A stretch of 64,000 nt of DNA from the NCBI RefSeq assembly GCF_039888675.1, contig NZ_JBDQQR010000001.1, forward strand, positions 3,100,001-3,164,000, read 5' to 3'. This document shows, in pieces, positions 56,930 to 64,000 of this stretch. The translations under genes were made by a program, and so were the position numbers. A model generated the notes under the pieces. That model searched no databases, was not told the DNA's origin, and worked only from the letters and a program-made list of their open reading frames with translations. The first letter of the stretch is position 1, and every line of letters starts with the position of its first letter. Origin of the DNA: Mesorhizobium sp. CAU 1732 (GTDB lineage Bacteria > Pseudomonadota > Alphaproteobacteria > Rhizobiales > Rhizobiaceae).

Positions 56930-57555
56930 GGGAAAGGATTGCGGCTGTCGGCCAGGATACGACCGCCGAGAGCGACAAACACCGCGCCTGCGGCACGCTC
57001 GATCCAGTGTTGCGCATGCCCGACCGAGCGCATGACGGGCCCGGACGCCATGAACAGGCTGACAATCGTGTACCAGATCAGGCTGCTGGCAACGACCAGA
57101 CCGACCATGACGGCCATCAACCAGCCGGGCGTCTGAGCCGTCACGGATGTGGCGAACACGCTCGCAAACAGGACGATCGCCTTGGGATTGGTGAGCGTCA
57201 CTCCCAGACCGAAGAGTATCGCATGTCGCCCCCTCGCCTCGGCACCCACTTGCAGCTCCGCCACCGCCGGCTTGGTCAGGAGAAGCTTTATGCCGAGATA
57301 GACGAGATAGGCGCCGCCGGCGATCCGCACCGCCCATGCAAGCCACTCGAACCTGATGAGCACAGCCGACAGGCCGAGAAGCCCCAGAGAGGCGTAGATC
57401 CCGAGACCGAGCGACACGCCGAGCGTGGTCAGCAATCCCGCTTTGACGCCACGGGTCATCGAGGAGCGCACGACCGCGACGAAATCTGGCCCCGGCAGCA
57501 GCAAGGCTGGAATGAAGATCGCGAAGACGCTGATCAGGACGAGGGTCGGTTCCAT
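56926..57555 (-). CDS. LysE family amino acid exporter
   Basis: A 209-residue inner-membrane protein with about six helices and the LysE/RhtB signature PGPDFVAVVRSSMTRGVKAG near the N-terminus, then LGVTLTNPKAIVLF. Family members export amino acids or homoserine lactone-like compounds. The gene runs directly into a ferredoxin-like gene. Confidence 0.88.
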   Translation of the reverse strand: MEPTLVLISVFAIFIPALLLPGPDFVAVVRSSMTRGVKAGLLTTLGVSLGLGIYASLGLLGLSAVLIRFEWLAWAVRIAGGAYLVYLGIKLLLTKPAVAELQVGAEARGRHAILFGLGVTLTNPKAIVLFASVFATSVTAQTPGWLMAVMVGLVVASSLIWYTIVSLFMASGPVMRSVGHAQHWIERAAGAVFVALGGRILADSRNPFP

Positions 57556-57728
57556 GGCGCTGCTCCGCTTCTTCCGTGCATCAAACTAGACCCGCCGCAA
57601 AGGCGGTTGCAATGTCTGTTGCACGACGGCACGCGACATCATTTCCCGTCCGGCCCCCGCATGGCGGAGCGCCAGACTTCCTTATGTATGATGTCGGCCA
57701 CTTTAGCCCGGCCTGAAACGGGCTCCTT

Positions 57729-59303
57729 TCAAGTGAAGGCGTCGGGCATGGACTCCTTCTTCTTCGCGACGAAATCGTTCAGCCCATCCCTGATACCCTG
57801 GTCGAGCGCCGGTGCCTCATAGGTCTCGAGCCAGCGGCGCGCGAGGTCGTTGGCGCGTTGCGGCGCGGTCTTCTCGCCCTCCGCCAGCCACTGCTCGTAG
57901 GAATTGTTGTCGGCGATCGACGAGCGGTAGAACGCCGTCTGGAAGTTCGCCTGCGTGTGGCTGCAGCCGAGATAGTGGCTGCCCGGACCGACTTCGCGGA
58001 TGGCGTCCATCGCCTGGCCGTTTTCCGACAAATCGACGCCCTGCGCCAGCTTCTGCTGCATGCCGAGCTGGTCGACATCCATCATGAACTTCTCGTAGCA
58101 GGAGGCGAGCCCGCCTTCGAGCCAGCCGGCTGCGTGAAGCACGAAGTTCGTGCCGGCGAGAACCGTGGAGTTGAGCGTGTTGGCGCTCTCATAGGCCGCC
58201 TGCGCGTCAGGAACCTTCGAGGCGCAGAGCGATCCGCCGGTACGGAACGGCAGCCCCAGACGCCGCGCAAGCTGCGCCGCGCCGTAGGACACCAGCGTCG
58301 GTTCCGGCGTACCGAAGGTCGGCGCGCCGGACTGCATCGAAATCGACGAAGCGAACGTACCGAACAGCACCGGCGCGCCGGGGCGGACGAGCTGCGTGAA
58401 GGCGGCTCCCGCCAGCACTTCGGCCAGAACCTGCGTCAGCGTGCCGGCGACCGTGACCGGGCTCATCGCGCCGGCCAGGATGAAAGGCGTGATGATCGTC
58501 GCCTGGTTGTTGCGCGCATAGACCTTGGCCGCCCCCAGCATCGTCTCGTCGAACACCATCGGCGAATTGGCGTTGATCAGGTTGATGATGACCGTGTTCT
58601 GGTCGACGAACTCGTCGCCGAACAGGATTTTCGCCATCGCGACCGTATCCTCGGCACGTTCCGGCGCGGTCACCGACCCCATGAACGGCTTGTCCGACAG
58701 CGTCATATGCGCCAGCACCATGTCGAGATGGCGCTTGTTGACGGGCACGTCCACCGGCTCGCAGACCGTGCCGCCCGAATGGTGGAGCGATGGGGCCATA
58801 TAGGCCAACTTCACGAAATTGCGGAAATCCTCGATCGTCGCGTAACGGCGGTTGCCGTCGAGATCGCGCACGAAGGGCGGGCCGTAGACCGGCGCGAAGA
58901 CGGTGGCATCCCCGCCGATCTGCACCGAGCGCTCCGGATTGCGCGCATGCTGGGTGAAGACCGACGGCGCGGTCTTGAGCAGCGATCGCGGCAGGCCTTT
59001 CGGGAAATGGACGCGCTCGCCCTTCACGTCGGCGCCGGCATCCTTCCAGAGGGCCAGCGCTTCGGCGTCGTCGCGAAACTCGATGCCGATTTCTTCGAGC
59101 ACGGTGTCCGCATTCGCCTCGATCAGCGCCAGGCCTTCCTCGTCCAGCACTTCATAGACGTTGATCTTGCGCTTGATGTAGGTGAGCGAGATGCCCGGCC
59201 CGCCGCCTGATCTGGCTGCGCGCCGTGCTGCCGCACCGCTACCCTCGCCGCGTCCCCTGCGACGGCCGCCCGTTTCCTGCTCGACCGCAAGATTGTCGTC
59301 CAT
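57729..59303 (-). CDS. Second non-pyrrolysine MttB-family methyltransferase
   Basis: A 524-residue paralogue of the protein at 39833-41410 (shared blocks GAMSPVTVAGTLTQVL and NFVLHAAGWLEGGL), with no amber interruption. It has a Gly/Arg-rich N-terminus like its paralogue. Expected to pass a methyl from an N-methylated compound to a corrinoid protein. The corrinoid protein gene starts divergently 273 bp away, which strongly suggests the two are partners. The substrate is unknown; it differs from the first copy enough to act on another amine. Confidence 0.86.
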   Translation of the reverse strand: MDDNLAVEQETGGRRRGRGEGSGAAARRAARSGGGPGISLTYIKRKINVYEVLDEEGLALIEANADTVLEEIGIEFRDDAEALALWKDAGADVKGERVHFPKGLPRSLLKTAPSVFTQHARNPERSVQIGGDATVFAPVYGPPFVRDLDGNRRYATIEDFRNFVKLAYMAPSLHHSGGTVCEPVDVPVNKRHLDMVLAHMTLSDKPFMGSVTAPERAEDTVAMAKILFGDEFVDQNTVIINLINANSPMVFDETMLGAAKVYARNNQATIITPFILAGAMSPVTVAGTLTQVLAEVLAGAAFTQLVRPGAPVLFGTFASSISMQSGAPTFGTPEPTLVSYGAAQLARRLGLPFRTGGSLCASKVPDAQAAYESANTLNSTVLAGTNFVLHAAGWLEGGLASCYEKFMMDVDQLGMQQKLAQGVDLSENGQAMDAIREVGPGSHYLGCSHTQANFQTAFYRSSIADNNSYEQWLAEGEKTAPQRANDLARRWLETYEAPALDQGIRDGLNDFVAKKKESMPDAFT

Positions 59304-59576
59304 GTGCGTTCTTCCCGATAGTTTCGATCACCGCCAGGACCGACGGCATTTTCGCCGGATCGTAGACCGTCACCCTTGCAGAGGCCGCTTGCCAACGCCA
59401 GACCATGTCGCAAAACCGACAAGAATTCCCGCACAATGCGTGCCAGGTCCTTGCAGTCGCTTTCCTACTGTGCGGCGTCGCAAATCAGCTATGAAAACCG
59501 CGCCCTCGCAGAATATGAATTGAGGCGCGCGAACCACGCCGGTTTCTTGCATTTCGCGGTGATTCAGGAGCTTTCA
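59304..59576. promoter_or_regulatory. Divergent promoter region between mttB-like and corrinoid protein genes
   Basis: The 273-bp gap should contain both promoters. An imperfect operator-like inverted repeat, TGTCG-N6-CGACA, lies at 59407-59422, near the middle. No regulator gene for it is visible nearby. Confidence 0.45.
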
Positions 59577-60275
<699 letters not shown>

Positions 60276-60292
60276 AACGGCTCGTGAGCACG

Positions 60293-60327
60293 AAAAAAGG
60301 CGCCGTTGGATCGACGGCGCCTTTTTT
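60293..60327 (+). terminator. Intrinsic terminator after the corrinoid protein gene
   Basis: Stem AAAAAAGGCGCCGT / ACGGCGCCTTTTTT-type with a short loop (tggatcg) and a T run, 17 bp after the stop. It could serve both strands. Confidence 0.85.
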
Positions 60328-60355
60328 GTAGAATGCAGATGTTGCGTGCGCGAAA

Positions 60356-60511
60356 TTACTCGGCGGCGCGCGCGACGTTGTTGCCGGCCTGCTGGGTCGC
60401 GTTGACTGCATTGGCCGTATCGGCGCCCGCGCCCCGGATCGTGTTGGCGCAACCGGCTGCGAAGCCCGCAACGAGCACGAGAATTGCGACCTTGCTGATG
60501 GTGGATGTCAT
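60356..60511 (-). CDS. Entericidin-like small lipoprotein
   Basis: A 51-residue lipoprotein: signal and lipobox ending at Cys21 (GFAAGC), then a short helical tail ANTIRGAGADTANAVNA with the entericidin EcnA/B pattern. Family members are toxin/antidote-like peptides of the envelope, but in rhizobia their role is unknown. ATG at 60511 follows GGAGAGAG. Confidence 0.82.
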   Translation of the reverse strand: MTSTISKVAILVLVAGFAAGCANTIRGAGADTANAVNATQQAGNNVARAAE

Positions 60512-60565
60512 GAACTCTCTCCGCATTTTCAAAGCGCCCCTTCGGCGCGGGGGAATGTAACGATC

Positions 60566-61186
60566 ATGCAACGCGCGGAACCCGAAAAGGTTCTCGTGAT
60601 CGCGTGCGGAATGATCGCGCGCGAGATTCTGGCCGTGAAGGAACGCAACGGCCTCGACCACCTCGACCTCACCTGCCTGCCGGCCGAATTTCACTACCAC
60701 CCCGACCGCATCCCCCCTGCCCTCGACGCCGCTATTCGGAAAGCGCGCGGCGAAGGATACCGCCACATCGTCGTTGGTTACGCCGATTGCGGCACGGGCG
60801 GCATGCTGGATCGCGTCTGCGAGAAACACGGCGTCGAGCGCATCGCCGGGCCGCATTGCTTCGCGTTCTATCAGGGAAACGCCGCATTCGAGGCGGTCGC
60901 CGATGGCGACATGCTGTCCTTCTACATGACGGATTTCCTGTGCCGCCAATTCGATGCCTTCTTCATGAAGCCGCTCGGCCTCGACCGTCATCCCGAACTG
61001 ATCAAGGATTTCTTCGGCAATTACGAAAAAGTCGTCTATCTCGCCCAGACCGACGATCCGGCGCTGGAAAAGGTCGCGGTGGACGCCGCCCGCATGCTCG
61101 GCCTCGCCTATGAGAAGCGTTTCACCGGATATGGCGACCTCGAACCCGCCCTCGTCACTGCCGCCGCGGAACACACGCGATCTTGA
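60566..61186 (+). CDS. DUF1638 family protein
   Basis: A 206-residue protein of a family found next to methylamine/corrinoid methyltransferase genes in archaea and bacteria. Conserved Cys/His pattern includes ACGM near the N-terminus, YADCGTGGML and GPHCFAFY, so it could bind a metal or corrinoid; that is inference. No signal peptide. Here it sits just downstream of the corrinoid protein and upstream of the MetV-like gene, in line with a one-carbon role. Confidence 0.8.
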   Translation: MQRAEPEKVLVIACGMIAREILAVKERNGLDHLDLTCLPAEFHYHPDRIPPALDAAIRKARGEGYRHIVVGYADCGTGGMLDRVCEKHGVERIAGPHCFAFYQGNAAFEAVADGDMLSFYMTDFLCRQFDAFFMKPLGLDRHPELIKDFFGNYEKVVYLAQTDDPALEKVAVDAARMLGLAYEKRFTGYGDLEPALVTAAAEHTRS

Positions 61187-61233
61187 ATCGGCCGGATTTC
61201 TCGCGTCAAAGGCAGCCATATTCGGAGATCACG

Positions 61234-61812
61234 ATGAAAAAGACCTTGCTAGCCATCGCCGCCACGCTGTCGATCGCCACCGCGCCGGCATTCGCCACCG
61301 GTGAGATCGAAAGCCTCATCACCGATGCGGACCGCGAACGGCTCGCCAACTTCGACACGACGAAAAGCGAAGCCGTCGAGATCGCGAAGGCCGAAGGTTC
61401 AGAGGCCGATGTCGCGACGCTCGACACGATCCTCTCCGCCGAAGCGATCCCGTTTTCCGACTTCGACATGACCGGCGATTGGCAGTGCCGCACGATCAAG
61501 CTCGCAGGCCCTGTCGAGCTGGTCGTCTATGGCTGGTTCCGCTGCAGGGTCACCGATGACGGGTCGGGATGGCGGCTTCAGAAGCTGTCGGGCTCGCAGC
61601 GCACGACCGGGCGCTTTTTCACCGAAAGCGACACGCGGCTGACCTATCTCGGCGCGGGCACCGTCAACGACGACGCGGCTCCAGCCTACGGTGCCGGGCC
61701 GAATTCCGACCAGGCCGGCTACGCGATCCGCACGGGCGAGAGCGAATGGCACATCGAGTTCCCGGCCCCGCGCTACGAATCCAAATTCAACATTCTCCAG
61801 TTTCGTCGGTGA
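61234..61812 (+). CDS. DUF4893 secreted protein
   Basis: A 192-residue protein with a signal peptide (about 1-22, AFA) and a DUF4893 domain (GDWQCRTIKL, YGWFRCRVTDDG, GWRLQKLSGSQRTTGRFF). Two conserved cysteines may form a disulfide. Starts at ATG 61234 after GGAGAT. Function unknown; periplasmic location is inferred. Confidence 0.82.
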   Translation: MKKTLLAIAATLSIATAPAFATGEIESLITDADRERLANFDTTKSEAVEIAKAEGSEADVATLDTILSAEAIPFSDFDMTGDWQCRTIKLAGPVELVVYGWFRCRVTDDGSGWRLQKLSGSQRTTGRFFTESDTRLTYLGAGTVNDDAAPAYGAGPNSDQAGYAIRTGESEWHIEFPAPRYESKFNILQFRR

Positions 61813-61884
61813 CAAACAGCCATCGGCGCACCACATGGGGCGTCATCAACGTTTAACGGCAGCCAGGCATGATGGCCGGCCTTC

Positions 61885-61912
61885 GAGCATGTATCCCGAA
61901 AATGGGATGCTC
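61885..61912. repeat. Short palindrome B3 in the gap before exoD
   Basis: GAGCAT and ATGCTC arms with an inner ATCCC/GGGAT pair, followed by ACAAAGAGAT. The flank resembles B2 (AACAAAGAGAT), so it is probably a shorter member of the same family. Confidence 0.6.
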
Positions 61913-61950
61913 ATACAAAGAGATAGATTGCCACGTGTGCGTCCATCAAG

Positions 61951-62658
61951 ATGCACGGCGATCTAGAGATGGCGACGCGGACTGACATGGAAGCACTCGA
62001 CCAGAATGTCGGCGGACCGGACGGTGAGCCTGTGCGCGGCACCGCGCTCGTCGCGCGCCAACCCCGCCGCCTGTCGCAGGTCCTGCGCGAGATGTGCCTG
62101 CCGGCCGATGGCCCCGTCACGATCGGCGGCATCCGCGAGGCGATCGGCGACCGCGGCTTTGCTGCCCTTCTCTTTCTGTTCGCCGCGCTGAACCTGCTGC
62201 CGCTTCCGCCGGGCTCCACGCTTCTCTTCGGCATCCCGCTGATGATCGTCTCCGGCCAGATGATGCTGGGCTACAACACGCCCTGGCTGCCCCGCAGGCT
62301 GCTGGAGCGGCCGATAGACCGCGAGACCTTCCGCAATGGCTGCAACAGGCTGCTGCCGAAGCTCGAATGGCTCGAGCGCCTCGTCCATCCGCGCTATTGG
62401 CCCTTCGCCACGGCGCGGGCCGACAGGCTGATCGGCGCGGCAGCTCTGCTCCTGTCGATCGTGGTGTTCCTGCCGATACCCCTCGGCAACTGGCTGCCGG
62501 CTTTCTCCGTCGCGATCCTCGGCCTCGCCGTATCGGAACGCGACGGCGTGTTCCTCGGCGCAGGCCTGGCGCTCGGCATCCTGTCCCTCGTCGTGATCGG
62601 CGTCGTCGTGGGAACCGCGGGCTATGTCGCGGGCAGCATGTTCGGCTTTCATTTTTGA
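61951..62658 (+). CDS. ExoD family membrane protein
   Basis: A protein of up to 235 residues with the ExoD pattern: N-terminal PADGPVTIGGIREAIGDRGFAALL, then PPGSTLLFGIPLMIVSGQ, RLIGAAALLLSIVVFLP and a C-terminal pair of helices. S. meliloti ExoD is needed for alkali tolerance and nodule invasion, though the mechanism is unclear. ATGs at 61951, 61969 and 61987 are possible; none has a strong ribosome site. Confidence 0.87.
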   Translation: MHGDLEMATRTDMEALDQNVGGPDGEPVRGTALVARQPRRLSQVLREMCLPADGPVTIGGIREAIGDRGFAALLFLFAALNLLPLPPGSTLLFGIPLMIVSGQMMLGYNTPWLPRRLLERPIDRETFRNGCNRLLPKLEWLERLVHPRYWPFATARADRLIGAAALLLSIVVFLPIPLGNWLPAFSVAILGLAVSERDGVFLGAGLALGILSLVVIGVVVGTAGYVAGSMFGFHF

Positions 62659-62767
62659 TGTGATTGCGCACCGTCCGCGTCGCTTTTGAATGCGCACGCG
62701 TCGTCCCGCAACAAGCAGGCTCAAGATGCTTCCGGCAATGCTCGCGGAGTGAAGCAGCGGAGCTGAC

Positions 62768-63070
62768 ATGGCGGATCTCATTGTCGTCTACTGGCGCGAT
62801 ATACCCGCGCAGGTCATCGTGAAGAAGGGACGGCAGAACGCCAAGCGCGAGCTGCCGTTGCGCTTCACCGAAGCGATCGACATGTGCGCCATGCGCACCG
62901 GCGCGGGCGATACCGACGCCTATCTCGCCGAATGGCGCAAGGCCGACCCCATTCCTGTCAGCGACGATCTCGAAGCCGAGGCCGACAAGGCGCTCGCCGA
63001 TCTCGACGCACGCTACGATCGCGACAGCCTCGTGGCGCTGGTCAAGGCGGGCGGCAAGCACGATGGCTGA
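62768..63070 (+). CDS. Small 'virulence factor' family protein (PF13769-like)
   Basis: A 100-residue protein with the family opening LIVVYWRDIPAQVIVKKG followed by LRFTEAIDMCAMRTGAGDTDAYLAEW. Members are known only from context, beside MttB/MetF-type genes. The gene overlaps the next gene by eight bases (63063-63070), so the two are translationally coupled. Cytoplasmic. Function unknown; a scaffold or regulator for the methyltransfer module is a guess. Confidence 0.78.
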   Translation: MADLIVVYWRDIPAQVIVKKGRQNAKRELPLRFTEAIDMCAMRTGAGDTDAYLAEWRKADPIPVSDDLEAEADKALADLDARYDRDSLVALVKAGGKHDG

Positions 63071-63713
63071 GAACCGGCCCTTGTCGACGACGGCAGCCGG
63101 CCCCTCTGATGCGCGGCAGGTCGTCCCGCCCACCGCCGAGGCCGGCGTGACCCAGGCGACGATGGTCAAGAAGACCGCGCCGAAATCCGACTACAAGCCG
63201 GCCGACGTGTCGCCCCAGCGCCGCGTTCAGCGCCGCTACACCGTTCGCCTCTGGTCGATCCGGCATTCGCGCGGCCTCGAATGGTTCTACGCCAAATTCG
63301 CCGACGCGTTCCTGATGCTGCATCCGCTGTGGAAGACGATCGGCTATTCGCGCGCCGAGGGTCCGGTCAAGTTCGTCGAAAAGCGCGTGAAAGGTTTTAT
63401 GTTCGACTGCCGCATGTGCGGCCAGTGCGTGCTCTCCTCGACGGGCATGTCCTGCCCGATGAACTGCCCCAAGCAGTTGCGCAACGGCCCCTGCGGCGGC
63501 GTGCGCGCCAACGGCAACTGCGAAGTCGAGCCCGACATGCCCTGCGTCTGGGTCAAGGCCTGGGAAGGCTCGCGCAACATGGTCCACGGCGACACGATCC
63601 TGAACGTCCAGAAACCGGTCGACCAGTCCCTGCGCGAGACCTCGGCATGGCTGCGGGTGACGGCAAGGGCGGCAGCGGAGCGGGAACGGGCGAAGGAGGG
63701 GGAAACCGCATGA
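63063..63713 (+). CDS. MetV-like methylenetetrahydrofolate reductase C-terminal-domain protein
   Basis: A 216-residue protein of the MTHFR C-terminal (PF12225/MetV) family. The Cys-rich core is CRMCGQCVLSSTGMSCPMNCP, then NGPCGGVRANGNCEVEPDMPC, giving nine or so cysteines that can hold FeS and zinc. In acetogens MetV forms a complex with MetF to reduce methylene-THF with electrons from FeS proteins. Here a MetF gene starts 154 bp downstream. The N-terminus (about 1-50) is low-complexity. A complex with MetF is a strong inference; electron donor unknown. Confidence 0.83.
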   Translation: MAENRPLSTTAAGPSDARQVVPPTAEAGVTQATMVKKTAPKSDYKPADVSPQRRVQRRYTVRLWSIRHSRGLEWFYAKFADAFLMLHPLWKTIGYSRAEGPVKFVEKRVKGFMFDCRMCGQCVLSSTGMSCPMNCPKQLRNGPCGGVRANGNCEVEPDMPCVWVKAWEGSRNMVHGDTILNVQKPVDQSLRETSAWLRVTARAAAERERAKEGETA

Positions 63714-63722
63714 CGTTGCGCC

Positions 63723-63845
63723 GCCCCTCATCCGCCTGCCGGCACCTTCTCCCCGTGAACGGGGAGAAGGAAGGTGTCCGCAACATTTCCGCTTCCCCTT
63801 CTCCCCGTTTACGGGGAGAAGGGGCCCGAAGGGCGGATGAGGGGC
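63723..63845. repeat. Long palindromic element A5 between the MetV-like gene and metF
   Basis: Outer arms GCCCCTCATCCGCC (63723-63736) and its complement (63832-63845), with two inner perfect hairpins: CCTTCTCCCCGT...ACGGGGAGAAGG (63745-63770) and CCCCTTCTCCCCGT...ACGGGGAGAAGGGG (63795-63824). Clearest example of the two-hairpin plan. Confidence 0.92.
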
Positions 63846-63867
63846 AGCGCGACCCCGGAAGACGCTC

Positions 63868-64000
63868 ATGACCCCCACCCGCCCACACCAGCCCGACGAA
63901 AACCCCGCCGGCATAGACCTGCCGCTCGATCCCCTGCCCGGCCATTCCTCGCGCGGCAGGCTGGAGCGCGTCCTGCGCCGTGGCGAATTCGCGGTGACCG
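63868..64000 (+). CDS. metF: Methylenetetrahydrofolate reductase MetF (5' part, cut by the window end)
   Basis: The first 44 codons of a gene that runs off the end. The visible N-terminus (Pro/Asp-rich, then GRLERVLRRGEFAVT) matches the opening of MetF-like proteins found beside MetV-like and MttB-type genes. It would reduce methylene-THF to methyl-THF. Only the start is present, so the assignment rests on this short block and context. Confidence 0.6.
   Translation, partial: MTPTRPHQPDENPAGIDLPLDPLPGHSSRGRLERVLRRGEFAVT

Noticed and set aside
63042..63914. A 290-codon minus-strand frame opposite the MetV-like gene
   Set aside because: It runs antisense to a well-supported Cys-rich family member and through element A5; His/Gly/Arg-biased shadow frame.

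Overview
This window is high-GC alphaproteobacterial chromosome, almost certainly Rhizobiales (Hyphomicrobiales) and plausibly a Mesorhizobium/Phyllobacteriaceae-type genome. Evidence for this: an acpXL-fabF2XL-fabF1XL-adh-lpxXL cluster for the very-long-chain (27-hydroxyoctacosanoate-type) acyl chain of rhizobial lipid A; a putA/putR divergent pair with an Lrp-type PutR; a BhuQ-type heme monooxygenase next to TonB; a rhizobial-type betaine-homocysteine methyltransferase; and many GC-rich intergenic palindromes of the rhizobial mosaic kind. I see no rRNA, no convincing tRNA, no CRISPR array, and no transposase, integrase or phage gene. The content is mostly metabolic and transport genes.

Layout. 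1-1.7 kb: end of a heme-uptake locus (TonB, a small unknown, BhuQ). 1.7-6.1 kb: proline catabolism (putA, putR) and a 42-residue membrane peptide. 6.2-10.7 kb: sugar-acid/aldehyde metabolism (kdgK, galM, gabD) and an AEC transporter. 10.9-16.4 kb: a degenerate histidine phosphatase and the lipid A VLCFA operon, which lacks fabZXL. 16.4-21.1 kb: a cytoplasmic molybdoenzyme complex like sulfite:quinone oxidoreductase SoeABC. 21.2-28.6 kb: L,D-transpeptidase, M20 peptidase, and a peptide-type ABC importer whose two ATPases are fused. 28.6-35.2 kb: TerB-like, TauE/SafE, AraC, VOC, cobQ, acyl-CoA dehydrogenase and mmsB (valine catabolism). 35.2-39.6 kb: a candidate sRNA, small proteins, a class III aminotransferase, an MFS carrier. 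39.8-49.1 kb: a methylamine/betaine region (MttB-family methyltransferase + dimethylglycine dehydrogenase-like protein, BASS carrier, PhnD-like orphan, desaturase, HTH regulator, bmt). 49.5-57.6 kb: PadR regulator, sigma factor + VWA protein, LprI-like, dienelactone hydrolase, APC permease, GlsB-like, ferredoxin-like, LysE. 57.7-64 kb: a second MttB-family protein divergent from a corrinoid protein, then DUF1638, DUF4893, ExoD, 'virulence factor' family protein, a MetV-like Cys-rich protein and the start of metF.

How it fits together. The best candidate for a little-described system is the aerobic corrinoid/folate one-carbon module: two non-pyrrolysine MttB homologues, a DxHxxG corrinoid protein, DUF1638, a PF13769-type protein, a MetV-like partner and MetF, with a DMGDH-like enzyme, bmt and cobQ nearby. 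It would plausibly move methyl groups from quaternary amines to folate or homocysteine.

A second theme is a family of GC-rich palindromic elements: five long copies (18075, 24751, 27588, 49355, 63723) and about three short copies (1672, 28563, 61885). Three long copies sit between apparently co-transcribed genes. One lies in frame inside the fused ABC ATPase and encodes its interdomain linker. Two short copies start exactly at a gene's TAG stop codon.
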